A stretch of 64,000 nt of DNA from assembly GCF_004522105.1 (NCBI RefSeq), contig NZ_SPUJ01000001.1, positions 496,001-560,000 on the forward strand, given 5' to 3'. Positions within the stretch are counted from its first letter, which is position 1, and every line of letters starts with the position of its first letter. The notes under the pieces were generated by a model, which saw nothing but the letters and a program-made list of their open reading frames with translations, was not told the DNA's origin and did not search any database. Shown one piece after another: positions 54,340 to 63,448 of this stretch. Origin of the DNA: Nocardioides sp. 1609. Its GTDB lineage: Bacteria > Actinomycetota > Actinomycetes > Propionibacteriales > Nocardioidaceae. The translations under genes and the position numbers were made by a program.

Positions 54340-54696
54340 ATGGCCATCGCACGCTTCCCGACCACCGTCCTCGACTGCCCGGACGCCGGTCTCCTCGCCC
54401 GGTTCTACGGCGCCCTGCTCGACTGGGAGGTGCGCGACGAGGGCGAGTGGTTCGAGGTCCGGGCCGACTACGGCGCGTGCCTGTGCTTCCAGCAGGTCGA
54501 GGACTACCGCCGCCCGACCTGGCCGACCCAGGAGGTGCCGCAGCAGAGCCACCTCGACGTCGTGGTCGACGACCTCGACGTGGCCGAGCAGGCCGTCGTC
54601 GAGCTCGGCGCGACGAGGCACGAGCACCAGCCCGGCACGACCTTCCGGGTCTTCCTCGACCCGGCCGGGCACCCGTTCTGCCTCTGCCTGGGCTGA
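54340..54696 (+). CDS. VOC-family (glyoxalase/bleomycin-resistance-like) protein
   Basis: 118 aa with two beta-alpha-beta-beta-beta halves: TTVLDCPDAGLLARFYGALL and SHLDVVVDDLDVAEQAVVEL, ending in FLDPAGHPFCLCLG. Probable metal ligand His in the second half. Function not inferable from sequence. Convergent with the copper cluster, 8 bases away. Confidence 0.88.
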   Translation: MAIARFPTTVLDCPDAGLLARFYGALLDWEVRDEGEWFEVRADYGACLCFQQVEDYRRPTWPTQEVPQQSHLDVVVDDLDVAEQAVVELGATRHEHQPGTTFRVFLDPAGHPFCLCLG

Positions 54697-54704
54697 TCGG
54701 CGGC

Positions 54705-55562
54705 TCAGGCGACCGTCGTGGTCAGCGGCACCGTGTGCACGAACCCGTCGACCCGCACCTGCACGAAGAGCCGGTAGGTGCCGGCGACGTCGAACGAGGT
54801 GTGGAAGGTCAGGTCGCTGCCGGCGTCGGTGGTCGTCGGTGCCCCGATCGGGTGGGCGTGCACGAAGGCGCCGGTCTCGACGTCGAAGCCGGTGAGGTGG
54901 GCGTAGGAGCCGAGGTAGGTCCCGAGGTTCAGCACCCCGGACGCGCCGTCGCTGACGGTCATCTCGAACTGCGAGTCCACCCCCGCCGCCAGCGTCTCCG
55001 GACCGGCGATGGTCACCACCCCGTCCGAGGCGGTGCTGCCCGGAGCCTCGCCGGTCGGCGGGGACGTGCCCTCGACGAGGGCCCGCACCCCGAGGACGAC
55101 GTGGCTGCCGTCCTCCTGCGCCGCCGGCAGGAACTCCGCCACCACCCGGTACTCCCCGGGGTCGGCGACGTCGACCCGCGCGCGCCACGTGCCGTCGTCC
55201 TCGAGCACGGGGTGCAGGTGCCGGAAGTCGGTCAGGTCGTCGCGCACGACGTAGAGGTGCAGGAGCTTGGTCTGCTCCTCGACGTAGTCGGTGACCGCCC
55301 CGCCCCGGGAGTCGAGGATCCGGAAGGTCAGGTCGCCGGGTTCGCGGGACACGTCGGGGAACTGCAGGTCGGCGAGGCGGTACCCGCCGGCGTCGGCCGT
55401 GGTGCCGTCCCCGAGGAGCGTCGTGTGGGTGTGCTGCTGGCCGTCCCCGGCCGGGGAGAGCACCTGGCGGCCCTCCTCGACCTCCGGGTCGTCGGAGCAG
55501 CCGGCCACCGCCAGCAGCAGCACCAGCGCCGCGAGGGCGCGTCCTGGCCATGTCTTCCTCAT
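54705..55562 (-). CDS. His-rich lipoprotein of the copper cluster
   Basis: 285 aa. Lipobox VLLLAVAGCSDD (Cys about 22). Probable metal-binding His clusters: GQQHTHTTLLG, KLLHLYVVRDDLTDFRHLHP and GAFVHAHPIG. Two beta domains with a DPGEYRVVAEF-type Ig fold. ATG 55562 shares a base with the copCD stop (TGATG), so it is the last gene of the unit. I infer extracellular copper binding or delivery; the family is not firmly known to me. Confidence 0.82.
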   Translation of the reverse strand: MRKTWPGRALAALVLLLAVAGCSDDPEVEEGRQVLSPAGDGQQHTHTTLLGDGTTADAGGYRLADLQFPDVSREPGDLTFRILDSRGGAVTDYVEEQTKLLHLYVVRDDLTDFRHLHPVLEDDGTWRARVDVADPGEYRVVAEFLPAAQEDGSHVVLGVRALVEGTSPPTGEAPGSTASDGVVTIAGPETLAAGVDSQFEMTVSDGASGVLNLGTYLGSYAHLTGFDVETGAFVHAHPIGAPTTTDAGSDLTFHTSFDVAGTYRLFVQVRVDGFVHTVPLTTTVA

Positions 55563-57223
55563 CAGCCCACCTCGAACGTGACAGTCGTGACCGGGTTCTC
55601 GAACTCGCTGGCGCGCAGGCTGACCTGCACCTCCCACGTGCCGGCCGACGGGACCACCGTCTCCACGACGTAGGTGCCCGCGGCGACCGGCAGCACCGGC
55701 TGCTCGCCGAGGTCGACGCTGCCGTCGGCCGAGCGGATGGCGACCGAGGGCTCCGCGAACCCGTCGACCGGGTCGCCGGCCTGGTCCTGCACCTGCACGG
55801 TGACCGTGTTGGGCCCGCGGGTGCCCGGGACCATCGTGGCGAGCACCTTCGCGTCGGCGAGCACGCCGACCTCGACGCGCGAGGCCACCGGTGCGCGGGT
55901 CGGCGCGTCCTCGCGGGGCGACTGGTTCGTGAGGAACCCGGTCACCCCCAGCAGGACGACGATCAGCGCCGTCTCGACGCGGACGGCGCCGCCCACCCGC
56001 AGCACGGCCCCGCGGCGGGCGGAGTGGCCGATGCCGCCCGTCGCCGCCGGGAGGAGCCGGAAGCGGTTGTAGCCGGCGACGAGGCCGACGACGGCGGCGA
56101 TGGCCACCTTGACGAGCAGGAGCCGCCCGTACGTCGTCTCGAACAGCGGGCCCCACCCGCCGAGGATCCGCCAGCCCATCAGCGCGCCGGTCACCGCGAG
56201 CAGGCCCAGCGACCCCGCGGCCACGGTGGAGAACCGGCTCAGCACGAGGGCGGCGTCGCGCTCGCGCCCGCTGAGCGAGCGCAGCGTGAGGGCCAGGCCC
56301 GCCAGGCCCCCCAGCCAGGCGGAGCCGGCCGCGAGGTGCAGCAGGTCGGTCGTGGTGACCAGCCACACCGGCTCGATGGCGCGCGAGTGCCCGACCAGCG
56401 CGGGCGACAGGGCCGCGACCGCGGCGGCGAGGACAGCGACCCGCCGCCGGGTCCGGGTGGTCCCGAGGCAGGTGATGGCGACCAGCAGCCCCACGGCCTG
56501 GAGGGCCAGGACCAGGAGGTCGTCGCCGACGAACTCGAGGTCGACGGCCGTGGACTCCCCGAGCTGGTTCAGCGCGAGCCCCTGCTGGTAGGCGCCGGCG
56601 AGCGGGACGGCCGCGGTGCCGGCGAGGACGGCGACGCCGGCGGCGGACCAGAGCACCGTCTCGAGCCGCCGGCGGACGGCGTCGTCGACCCGGACGCCGC
56701 CGAGGGCCCACGCCAGGAACAGCACGAGGCCCGCGGCGGTCAGCAGGCCGACGTACCCGAGGCCCTGGACGACGCTCAGCGCCGTGCGGACCTGGCCGGG
56801 GTCGGCCTCCGGCACCTTCGGCGCCGCGACCTCGGCGCTGGCCGCTCCGATCGAGAACGTCAGCGACCCCGCGATCGGGTGGCCGTCGGCCGAGATCGCC
56901 CGCCACACCACGACGTACGTGCCGTCGTCGAGGGTGTCGGGCAGGTCGGCGACGATCTCCTTGTCGCTGCTCGAGGCGTCGGCGGCGACGGGGTCACCGG
57001 CGGCGTCGAAGACCAGGACGCCGTCGGCCGGCAGCGACACCGCCTCGTCGAAGGTGAACGTGACGACGTCGGGCGTGCTCGCCAGCACCTCACCCTCGGT
57101 GGGGTCGCTGCTGACGAGCGTGGCGTGGGCGGAGGCCGGTGCCGCCGCCCCCACGACCAGCAGGAGGACGGCGAGCACCAGCCCCGCGGCTCCGAGGAGC
57201 CGCGGGACCGGTCCTCGACTCAC
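55562..57223 (-). CDS. CopC-CopD fusion, copper import/resistance protein
   Basis: 553 aa. Signal peptide then CopC domain (about 32-125): mature start AHATLVSSDPTEGEVL with Cu-binding His, and RAISADGHPIAGSLTFSIG. CopD membrane part (about 150-420): eight helices with His in LVGHSRAIEPVWL and DLLHLAAGSAWLGGLAGL. A C-terminal periplasmic beta domain (PNTVTVQVQDQAGDPVDGFA). GTG 57223 overlaps ycnI (GTGA). Role in moving copper across the membrane is from family knowledge. Confidence 0.92.
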   Translation of the reverse strand: MSRGPVPRLLGAAGLVLAVLLLVVGAAAPASAHATLVSSDPTEGEVLASTPDVVTFTFDEAVSLPADGVLVFDAAGDPVAADASSSDKEIVADLPDTLDDGTYVVVWRAISADGHPIAGSLTFSIGAASAEVAAPKVPEADPGQVRTALSVVQGLGYVGLLTAAGLVLFLAWALGGVRVDDAVRRRLETVLWSAAGVAVLAGTAAVPLAGAYQQGLALNQLGESTAVDLEFVGDDLLVLALQAVGLLVAITCLGTTRTRRRVAVLAAAVAALSPALVGHSRAIEPVWLVTTTDLLHLAAGSAWLGGLAGLALTLRSLSGRERDAALVLSRFSTVAAGSLGLLAVTGALMGWRILGGWGPLFETTYGRLLLVKVAIAAVVGLVAGYNRFRLLPAATGGIGHSARRGAVLRVGGAVRVETALIVVLLGVTGFLTNQSPREDAPTRAPVASRVEVGVLADAKVLATMVPGTRGPNTVTVQVQDQAGDPVDGFAEPSVAIRSADGSVDLGEQPVLPVAAGTYVVETVVPSAGTWEVQVSLRASEFENPVTTVTFEVG

Positions 57224-57981
57224 GCGGAGGTGGTGCGACCGCGCAGGAGCGCGAAGCCACCGACGAGGATGCCGGCGATGCCGGCGACCAGGCCGGCGAT
57301 CGCGAGCCCGTTGCCGGAGTCGTCGTCCGACGCCTCGGACGCCGGCTCGGCGGACGCCTCGGTGTCGCTCGAGGTCTCCGCGGCGGTCTCCTCGGCCGGC
57401 TCGGCCGTCTCCTCGCCCGCACCGTGCGCGTCGGCGCCGGCGGCGGTCACCTCGAACGCCGGGGCCGGGCTCTCGAGGTCGTCCTCGGACTGGCCCTCGG
57501 CGGCGATCTCGGTCCAGGGCGTCTCGCCCTTCTCGCACGTCTGGATCGTCGGGAACGCCAGGGCCTGGCCCTCGGCGTCCTCGGGCAGCTGCACCTGCAC
57601 CTCGAAGGTGTCGCGGTAGCCGTCGGGCAGCGGCGTCCTCGCCGTGTAGGTCACCGTCGAGACCCGCTCGGTGAGCTCGTTGCCGTGCGAGTCGGTCACC
57701 GGCGGGTCGAGCTTCTCGACGGTCTTCTCGACGTCGTAGTAGTCGTTGCGGGTCGGGGTCGCGGCGTTGATCCCCTCGGGGATCTGGATCGCGATCGACG
57801 TCGTCGGGGAGCCCTCGCAGCCGTGGCCGACGCTGAAGGTCAGCACGGTGTAGGCGCCGGCGGCGGTGTCGGACGGCGTCACGGTGACGTGGGCGGAGGC
57901 CGGGGCCACGAGGCCCAGGGCGAGAACGGAGGTGCCGGCGGCGGTGGCGCCGAGGCGCGCGAGCATGCGTCGGGTGGTCAT
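57220..57981 (-). CDS. YcnI/DUF1775 copper-binding protein
   Basis: 253 aa. Signal peptide ending LVAPASA, so mature protein begins AHVTVTPSDTAAGAYTVLTF with the copper-binding His at the N-terminus; PDGYRDTFEVQVQLPED and GHGCEGSPTTSIAIQIPEG are family features. Acidic Ala/Glu/Thr linker then a C-terminal membrane helix (GLAIAGLVAGIAGILVGGFA). Accepts Cu(II) outside the membrane, probably passing it to CopCD. Confidence 0.94.
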   Translation of the reverse strand: MTTRRMLARLGATAAGTSVLALGLVAPASAHVTVTPSDTAAGAYTVLTFSVGHGCEGSPTTSIAIQIPEGINAATPTRNDYYDVEKTVEKLDPPVTDSHGNELTERVSTVTYTARTPLPDGYRDTFEVQVQLPEDAEGQALAFPTIQTCEKGETPWTEIAAEGQSEDDLESPAPAFEVTAAGADAHGAGEETAEPAEETAAETSSDTEASAEPASEASDDDSGNGLAIAGLVAGIAGILVGGFALLRGRTTSA

Positions 57982-58069
57982 GGTGGTTCCTTCGTCGAGG
58001 GGTGCAGCGATCGCTGCGGAGGATGGTCGGGCGTACTCACCGGACCGTCCGTCGACGAGTCGGCGGAGG

Positions 58070-58618
58070 TCAGGCGGGGGCGGGGACCACCGGTGGGCCG
58101 CGCCGGGGCGCGGCCGAGACGACGAAGCGGGTGAGCAGCGCGACCGGGGCCGGCACCGGCGCGGGCGCCAGGCGCAGCGACGGGAGCGGCGGCAGCTGCT
58201 GACGGGTCCAGCTGACCACGACCTCGACCGCGCGCGCCCGCAGCTCCCAGGCCAGGGCGGTGACGAGACCCCCGGCGGCGTGCACGGCGAGCATCCGCGG
58301 GTCGAGCACGGCGTGGACGTGGTGGTGCAGGGGGTCGCCCCCCGACATCGCGGTCGGGGTGAGCGCCGTGATCCAGGCGTGCAGCAGCAGTTGCGCGGCG
58401 ACCAGCACCGGGACGGCGACCAGCGGGCGGATGCGCCCGCGCAGCACCAGGAGCCCGGCGCCGAGGACGACGACGGACATCGCGACGACCCAGGCGGCCG
58501 AGGGCAGCGTGCCGCCGGCCCACAGGTGGCCCAGGGCCAGGACGCCGGTCACCTCGACGGTCGTCGCCGCGGCGCGGAGGGTGACACCCTCGCGCGGCAG
58601 GACTCGGACCGTCAGCAC
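58070..58618 (-). CDS. Predicted membrane protein upstream of ycnI
   Basis: 182 aa from GTG 58618 (VLTVRVLPREGVTLRAA). Four to five hydrophobic helices, a His-rich loop GGDPLHHHVHAVLDPRMLAV that could bind metal, and a basic/Pro-rich tail. No family recognised with certainty. 88 bases before ycnI on the same strand. Start codon is uncertain since no strong Shine-Dalgarno is visible. Confidence 0.75.
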   Translation of the reverse strand: MLTVRVLPREGVTLRAAATTVEVTGVLALGHLWAGGTLPSAAWVVAMSVVVLGAGLLVLRGRIRPLVAVPVLVAAQLLLHAWITALTPTAMSGGDPLHHHVHAVLDPRMLAVHAAGGLVTALAWELRARAVEVVVSWTRQQLPPLPSLRLAPAPVPAPVALLTRFVVSAAPRRGPPVVPAPA

Positions 58619-58697
58619 CCGCTCATTCTGCCCGTTCGGACGCGGCGGCGCTGCGCCGGGCCGAAACCTGCGACGCTCCGGGACGCGCGGGCGCGGG

Positions 58698-59861
58698 TCA
58701 CCGGGCAGGGACGAGCGCCCGCGAGGTCGGCTGGAGCCGGGCCGCGGGTGCCTCGGCGGTCCGCCGGGAGATGTTGAGGAGCAGGCCGACGGCGAGCATC
58801 GAGGCGAACATCGAGCTGCCGCCGTACGAGACGAAGGGCAGCGGGACGCCGGTGACGGGCATGATCCCGAGGCACATGCCGATGTTCTGGAAGGCCTGGA
58901 ACCCGAACCAGCAGGCGATCCCGGCGGCGGCGACCCGGCCGAAGACGTCGTCGGTGCGCTGGGCGATCCGCAGCGCGCGCCACAGCACGATGCCGAGCAG
59001 CGCGATGAGCAGGCCGGCCCCGACCAGGCCGAGCTCCTCGCCGGCCACGGTGAAGACGAAGTCGGTGTGCTGCTCGGGGACGAACCCGGACCGGGTCTGC
59101 GAGCCGTTGAAGAGGCCCTGGCCGAACATCCCTCCGTTGCCGACGGCGATCCGGGCCTGCTCGACGTTGTAGCCGGCTCCGCGCGGGTCGAGGTCGGGGT
59201 CGATGAAGGCGAGGAAGCGGTCGACCTGGTAGTCCTCGAGGACCCCGGCCGTGACCGCGGCGACGACGCCGGCGACCCCGCCGGCACCGAGCAGCGCGAG
59301 CCAGCGCCGCGGCGTGCCCATCGCGGCGAGCACGCCGAAGACGGTCGCCGAGAGCACCAGCATGGTGCCGAGGTCGGGCTGGAGCAGGATCAGCACGGCC
59401 GGCACCCCGGCGATGAGCAGCAGCAGGACGACGTCGCCCAGGCCGATCCGCCCGCGCCGGCGTCCCTCCGAGCGCTCGGCCACGACGAGGGCCATGCCGA
59501 TGACGACGGCGAGCTTGGCGAACTCCGACGGCTGGATCGACATCCCGCCGACCATCAACCAGGACTTCGACCCGTTGACGACCGACCCCATCGTCAGCAC
59601 CAGCACCAGGCCGCCGATCGAGGCGAGGTAGACCAGCGGCGCGACGATCCGCACCCACCGGTGGTCGGTCATCAGGACGACGACCAGCAGGCCGAGCCCG
59701 ATGGCGACGTTGATGATCTGCTTCTGCAGGTAGGCGCGCGGGTCGCCGCCGGTGAGGTCGGCACGCGCGCTGGTCGCCGACCAGACCAGGACGCAGCCGA
59801 TCACGCTGAGCGCGACGACGGCGAGGAGCAGCAGCCGGTCGAGGCCGGGCACGGTCTTCAC
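58698..59861 (-). CDS. rodA: Peptidoglycan glycosyltransferase RodA (SEDS family)
   Basis: Polymerises lipid II during elongation, 387 aa, ten helices. SIQPSEFAKLAVVIGMAL and PDLGTMLVLSATVF, the catalytic-loop region DPRGAGYNVEQARIAVGNGG and GVPLPFVSYGGSSM are SEDS marks. Starts at GTG 59861, 10 bases after mrdA, its transpeptidase partner. Confidence 0.96.
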   Translation of the reverse strand: MKTVPGLDRLLLLAVVALSVIGCVLVWSATSARADLTGGDPRAYLQKQIINVAIGLGLLVVVLMTDHRWVRIVAPLVYLASIGGLVLVLTMGSVVNGSKSWLMVGGMSIQPSEFAKLAVVIGMALVVAERSEGRRRGRIGLGDVVLLLLIAGVPAVLILLQPDLGTMLVLSATVFGVLAAMGTPRRWLALLGAGGVAGVVAAVTAGVLEDYQVDRFLAFIDPDLDPRGAGYNVEQARIAVGNGGMFGQGLFNGSQTRSGFVPEQHTDFVFTVAGEELGLVGAGLLIALLGIVLWRALRIAQRTDDVFGRVAAAGIACWFGFQAFQNIGMCLGIMPVTGVPLPFVSYGGSSMFASMLAVGLLLNISRRTAEAPAARLQPTSRALVPAR

Positions 59862-59871
59862 AGGTGGCCCC

Positions 59872-62007
59872 TCACTGGTCGTCGTCGGTGCGGATGGCGG
59901 GCGGCAGGATCGAGCCGTCGTCCTGGAAGACCGGCAGGTCGCGCGGCAGCGTCGTGCCGGGCACGGCGGCCTTGTCGGGCACGACCCGGTCCTCCCGGAC
60001 GCCGTACAGCGCCTCCCAGATCTTGCGGACCGCCGGGCCCGAGGTGCCCGAGCCGGTGCCGCCCTGGCTGACCATCATCACCACGACGTAGTCGTCGGAG
60101 TACGACGCGACCCACGAGGTCGACTGCTTGCCGTAGACCTCCGCGGAGCCGGTCTTCGAGCGGATCTCGACCTCGTCGAGCGGGAAGCCGGTCATCCGCC
60201 ACGCCATCGTGCCCTGGCGGGTGACCCCCTTGAGGGCGTCGTCGATGTAGCCGATCACGTGGTCGGGGAGGTCGACGGTGCCGGCCACGCGCGGCTTGAC
60301 GTCGCGCACCACGGTGCCGTCGGCGGCGACGACGGCCCGCGCGACCCGCGGCTCGTAGAGCGTCCCGCCGTTGGCGATCGCACCGTAGGCCCGCGCGAGC
60401 TGGAGCGGGGTGACGATGGTGTCGCCCTGCCCGATCGCGAAGTTCACCGCGTCGCCGGCGCGGTAGGCGAAGCCCTCGATGCAGAACTCACGGGCGAAGG
60501 TGTAGACGAAGTCGGAGGTGTCGTCGTCCTGGGGCTCGTCGGCGATCCCGCAGTAGTACTCCTTCATCGACTGGTAGTAGGAGCGCTTCCAGCGGCGGTC
60601 CGCGATCCGGCCGGACGCCTCGCCGGGGAGGTCGATGCCGGTCTCCTGGCCGAAGCCGAACTTCTTCGCCTCCTCGACCAGCGGGTCCTGCGCGTCGACG
60701 TCGTCGACGTCGGAGCCGTAGCGCTGCCAGTAGTCGAGGCCGACCCGGTAGAAGAACGTGTTGCACGAGACCTCGAGGGCCTCGGCGAAGGAGATGTAGC
60801 CGTAGGCGCCGGACTCGTAGTTCTTGAAGTCGCGGTTGCCGACGGCCAGCGACGAGGAGCAGTTGAGCCGGGTGTCCTCGTCGTAGCCGTGCGTGAGCGC
60901 GCCGGCGGTCATGAACGGCTTCCACGTCGAGCCCGGGGCGTACTGGCCCTGCGTGGCCCGGCTGAGCAGCGGGGTGCCGGCCTCCTCGGAGTAGAGCTCC
61001 GCGAGCTGCTTCTTGGTGATGCCGCCGACCCAGACCGACGGGTCGTACGTCGGCTGGCTGGCCGCGGCGACGACCCGGCCGGTGTCGGCCTCGAGCACGA
61101 TCGCGGCGCCCGCGTCGGCGACGTAGTTGCGACCGGTGACGGTGTCGCGGGTGGCGCGGGCGGTGGTGATCGTCTCGTGCAGCTGCTGCTCGACGATGCT
61201 CTGGACCTTCGCGTCGATCGAGGTGACCAGGGTGTCGCCCGGCTGGGCCTCGACCCGCTCCTCGTCGCCCATCACGCGACCCATCGAGTCGACCTCGACC
61301 TGGTCGTAGCCGGGCATGCCCCGCAGCCACTGGTCGTACTGCTGCTCGATGCCCGCGCGGCCGACGACCGACGCCCCGTTGACCGACCGGTCGCCGTTGC
61401 CCTCGGCGGTGTCGAGCTCCTCCTCGGTGATCGGGCTGAGGTAGCCGAGCAGGTGGGCGGCGTTGATCCCGAAGGGCTTCGGGTAGGCGCGCACGGTCTG
61501 CTGGTCGACGACCACGCCCGGGTAGTCCTCGGGCTGCTCGCGCAGCTGCTGGGCCTTGCGCTGGGCGAGGTCCTCGGCGACGGGCACCGGCTGGTACGGC
61601 GAGCCGTTCCAGCACACACCCGGCTCGGAGCCCTCGGCGCCGCAGGTGACCAGCTTCTTCTCGATCCGGCCCGGCCTGACGTCGATCACCTTGCCCACCC
61701 GCCTCACCAGGGTCCGGCGGTCCTTCTCGTCGAGCTTGTCGAGCACGGTGCGGTCGAGCGAGACGACCCACGTCAGGCGGTTGGTGACCAGGGGTCGGCC
61801 CTGGTCGTCGACGATCAGGCCGCGCGTCGGCTGGACGACGATCTCGCGCACCGACTGGGCGGCGGCGCGGCCCTGGTACTCGGCGCCGCTGACGACCTGC
61901 AGGTAGTAGAGCCGCACCAGCAGCGTCGCGAACAGCGAGAAGACCAGCGCCTGGATGACGATCAGCCGCAGCCGGCTGCGGGTCGCGGAGGACGTGGCGG
62001 CGCTCAT
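59872..62007 (-). CDS. mrdA: Penicillin-binding protein 2 (elongasome transpeptidase)
   Basis: Crosslinks peptidoglycan with RodA, 711 aa. Single N-terminal membrane helix (LIVIQALVFSLFATLLVRLY), pedestal domain, and transpeptidase domain with Ser360 in STWK, SCN motif in LEVSCNTFFYRVG and KTG at Lys618. Extra Cys-containing loops (YYCGIADEPQDDD, REFCIEGFAYRAG) sit in the transpeptidase domain. ATG 62007 overlaps mreD (ATGA). Confidence 0.96.
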   Translation of the reverse strand: MSAATSSATRSRLRLIVIQALVFSLFATLLVRLYYLQVVSGAEYQGRAAAQSVREIVVQPTRGLIVDDQGRPLVTNRLTWVVSLDRTVLDKLDEKDRRTLVRRVGKVIDVRPGRIEKKLVTCGAEGSEPGVCWNGSPYQPVPVAEDLAQRKAQQLREQPEDYPGVVVDQQTVRAYPKPFGINAAHLLGYLSPITEEELDTAEGNGDRSVNGASVVGRAGIEQQYDQWLRGMPGYDQVEVDSMGRVMGDEERVEAQPGDTLVTSIDAKVQSIVEQQLHETITTARATRDTVTGRNYVADAGAAIVLEADTGRVVAAASQPTYDPSVWVGGITKKQLAELYSEEAGTPLLSRATQGQYAPGSTWKPFMTAGALTHGYDEDTRLNCSSSLAVGNRDFKNYESGAYGYISFAEALEVSCNTFFYRVGLDYWQRYGSDVDDVDAQDPLVEEAKKFGFGQETGIDLPGEASGRIADRRWKRSYYQSMKEYYCGIADEPQDDDTSDFVYTFAREFCIEGFAYRAGDAVNFAIGQGDTIVTPLQLARAYGAIANGGTLYEPRVARAVVAADGTVVRDVKPRVAGTVDLPDHVIGYIDDALKGVTRQGTMAWRMTGFPLDEVEIRSKTGSAEVYGKQSTSWVASYSDDYVVVMMVSQGGTGSGTSGPAVRKIWEALYGVREDRVVPDKAAVPGTTLPRDLPVFQDDGSILPPAIRTDDDQ

Positions 62008-62522
62008 GTGGCGAGCGCCGCGGGGTCGAGCCGGGTCAGGCCGCGCATCACGACCGGGACCACGAAGGCCGCGAGGACCAGGTCCCACACGACCCCGGCC
62101 AGCACGACCTCGAGCAGGTCCGGCACCCCGGCGCCCGGGTCCAGCAGCAGCCCGGTCAGCGTGAACAGCGAGGAGCCGAGGAACGAGCAGGCGGCGACGG
62201 CGGCGAGCGCACCGCCCACCCCGGCAGGCGCGTCCTGGCGGACCCGGCCCGCGACGTGCCCGACCACGAGCAGGGCCAGCGCCCAGCGACCGGCGGCGTG
62301 GTCGGCGGGCGGCGCGAGGTCGAGCAGCAGACCGGCGCCGAAGCCGAGGACCATCCCGAAGTGCGCGCCGCGGGCGAGCCCCGCCGCGACGACGACGAGC
62401 AGGACGACGTTCGGCCCGACGCCGTGCCAGGCCAGGTGCGGGAAGACGGTGGTCTGCAGCACGAGGGCGACGGCCGCCGCGAGCGCGACGAAGGCGACGC
62501 GCACCGAGGAGAGGCCGGTCAT
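62004..62522 (-). CDS. mreD: Rod shape-determining protein MreD
   Basis: 172 aa, about five helices (VRVAFVALAAAVALVLQTTV; VGPNVVLLVVVAAGLARGAH). MreD fits by position and hydropathy; sequence is weakly conserved. ATG 62522 overlaps mreC (ATGA) and its stop overlaps mrdA. Confidence 0.92.
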   Translation of the reverse strand: MTGLSSVRVAFVALAAAVALVLQTTVFPHLAWHGVGPNVVLLVVVAAGLARGAHFGMVLGFGAGLLLDLAPPADHAAGRWALALLVVGHVAGRVRQDAPAGVGGALAAVAACSFLGSSLFTLTGLLLDPGAGVPDLLEVVLAGVVWDLVLAAFVVPVVMRGLTRLDPAALAT

Positions 62523-63448
62523 CGCAGGCTCCCGTCCGCCTCGACGACGGCGCGGTCGCTGCGGGTGCCCGACGGCACCGCGACCCCGACGAGGTCGAGC
62601 GCGGCGAAGTCCACGAACGGGTCGATCACCGCGCGCTGGCTGGTCTCGCGGACGCTGTTGTAGACCGAGACGACCTCGCCGACCGGGATCCCGGCGAGGT
62701 AGGGGCTGTCGCCGTTGCGGCTCCCCCACGTCACCACGACGTCCCTCTCGCGCGGGACGACGGTCTGGTCGACGAGCTCCAGGTCGAGCCGGGCCTCGTC
62801 GCCGAGGTCGCCGCGGCCGGTGAGGAAGCCCAGCTCCATGTCGGCCGCGACCCGGGCGCCGACGGCGGAGTCGGGGTCGACGACGAGCAGGACGGTCGCG
62901 GTGGTGCTGGTGACGCGCAGGACGCGGCCCACCAGGCCGTCGTTGTTGAGGACGGTGAGGTCGGGGGTGATGCCCGAGCTGGAGCCGGCGTCGATGGTGA
63001 CGGTGGCCGAGAAGGACTGGGAGGCGCCGATGCCGATGACGCGGGCCGGCACCAGCGCGGTGCCGAGGTCGGTGGCAGCGGCGGTGAGGCCCTCGAACTC
63101 GGCGAGCCGGTTGCGGTCGAGGTCGGTGGTGCGGACCTGCGAGCGCAGCTGGTCGTTCTCGGCCTCGAGCGAGGCGAGCTCGCCGCGCATCTGGTCCTTG
63201 TCCTCGAACCACTCGGGCAGCTCGACGAACGGGCGGACGGCGCCGGCGGTGAAGGACTGCGCGGGTCCGACGACCTCGCCGACGGCGCGGCGGGCCGGGT
63301 CGAGCACCGAGCCGCTCTGGTCGAGGACCATCAGGCTCGCGCAGGCCAGGACGAGCGCGAGGACGAGGGAGCGCGGCGGCGTCCCCTTGCCGGGCTCGCC
63401 GCCCTCGTTGCGGGCCAGGCCGTAGCGGCGCTGGGGGAAGGGCTTCAT
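62519..63448 (-). CDS. mreC: Cell shape protein MreC
   Basis: 309 aa. Basic N-tail, membrane helix (LVLALVLACASLMVL), coiled coil (LASLEAENDQLRSQVRTTDL, about 88-108), then the double beta-barrel (ATVTIDAGSSSGITPDLTVL; GLVGRVLRVTSTTATVLLVV). Activates PBP2-RodA. ATG 63448 overlaps mreB (ATGA). Confidence 0.95.
   Translation of the reverse strand: MKPFPQRRYGLARNEGGEPGKGTPPRSLVLALVLACASLMVLDQSGSVLDPARRAVGEVVGPAQSFTAGAVRPFVELPEWFEDKDQMRGELASLEAENDQLRSQVRTTDLDRNRLAEFEGLTAAATDLGTALVPARVIGIGASQSFSATVTIDAGSSSGITPDLTVLNNDGLVGRVLRVTSTTATVLLVVDPDSAVGARVAADMELGFLTGRGDLGDEARLDLELVDQTVVPRERDVVVTWGSRNGDSPYLAGIPVGEVVSVYNSVRETSQRAVIDPFVDFAALDLVGVAVPSGTRSDRAVVEADGSLR

Noticed and set aside
59752..62823. 1023-codon plus-strand frame opposite mrdA and mreD
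   Set aside because: Antisense shadow of genes with clear motifs on the minus strand.
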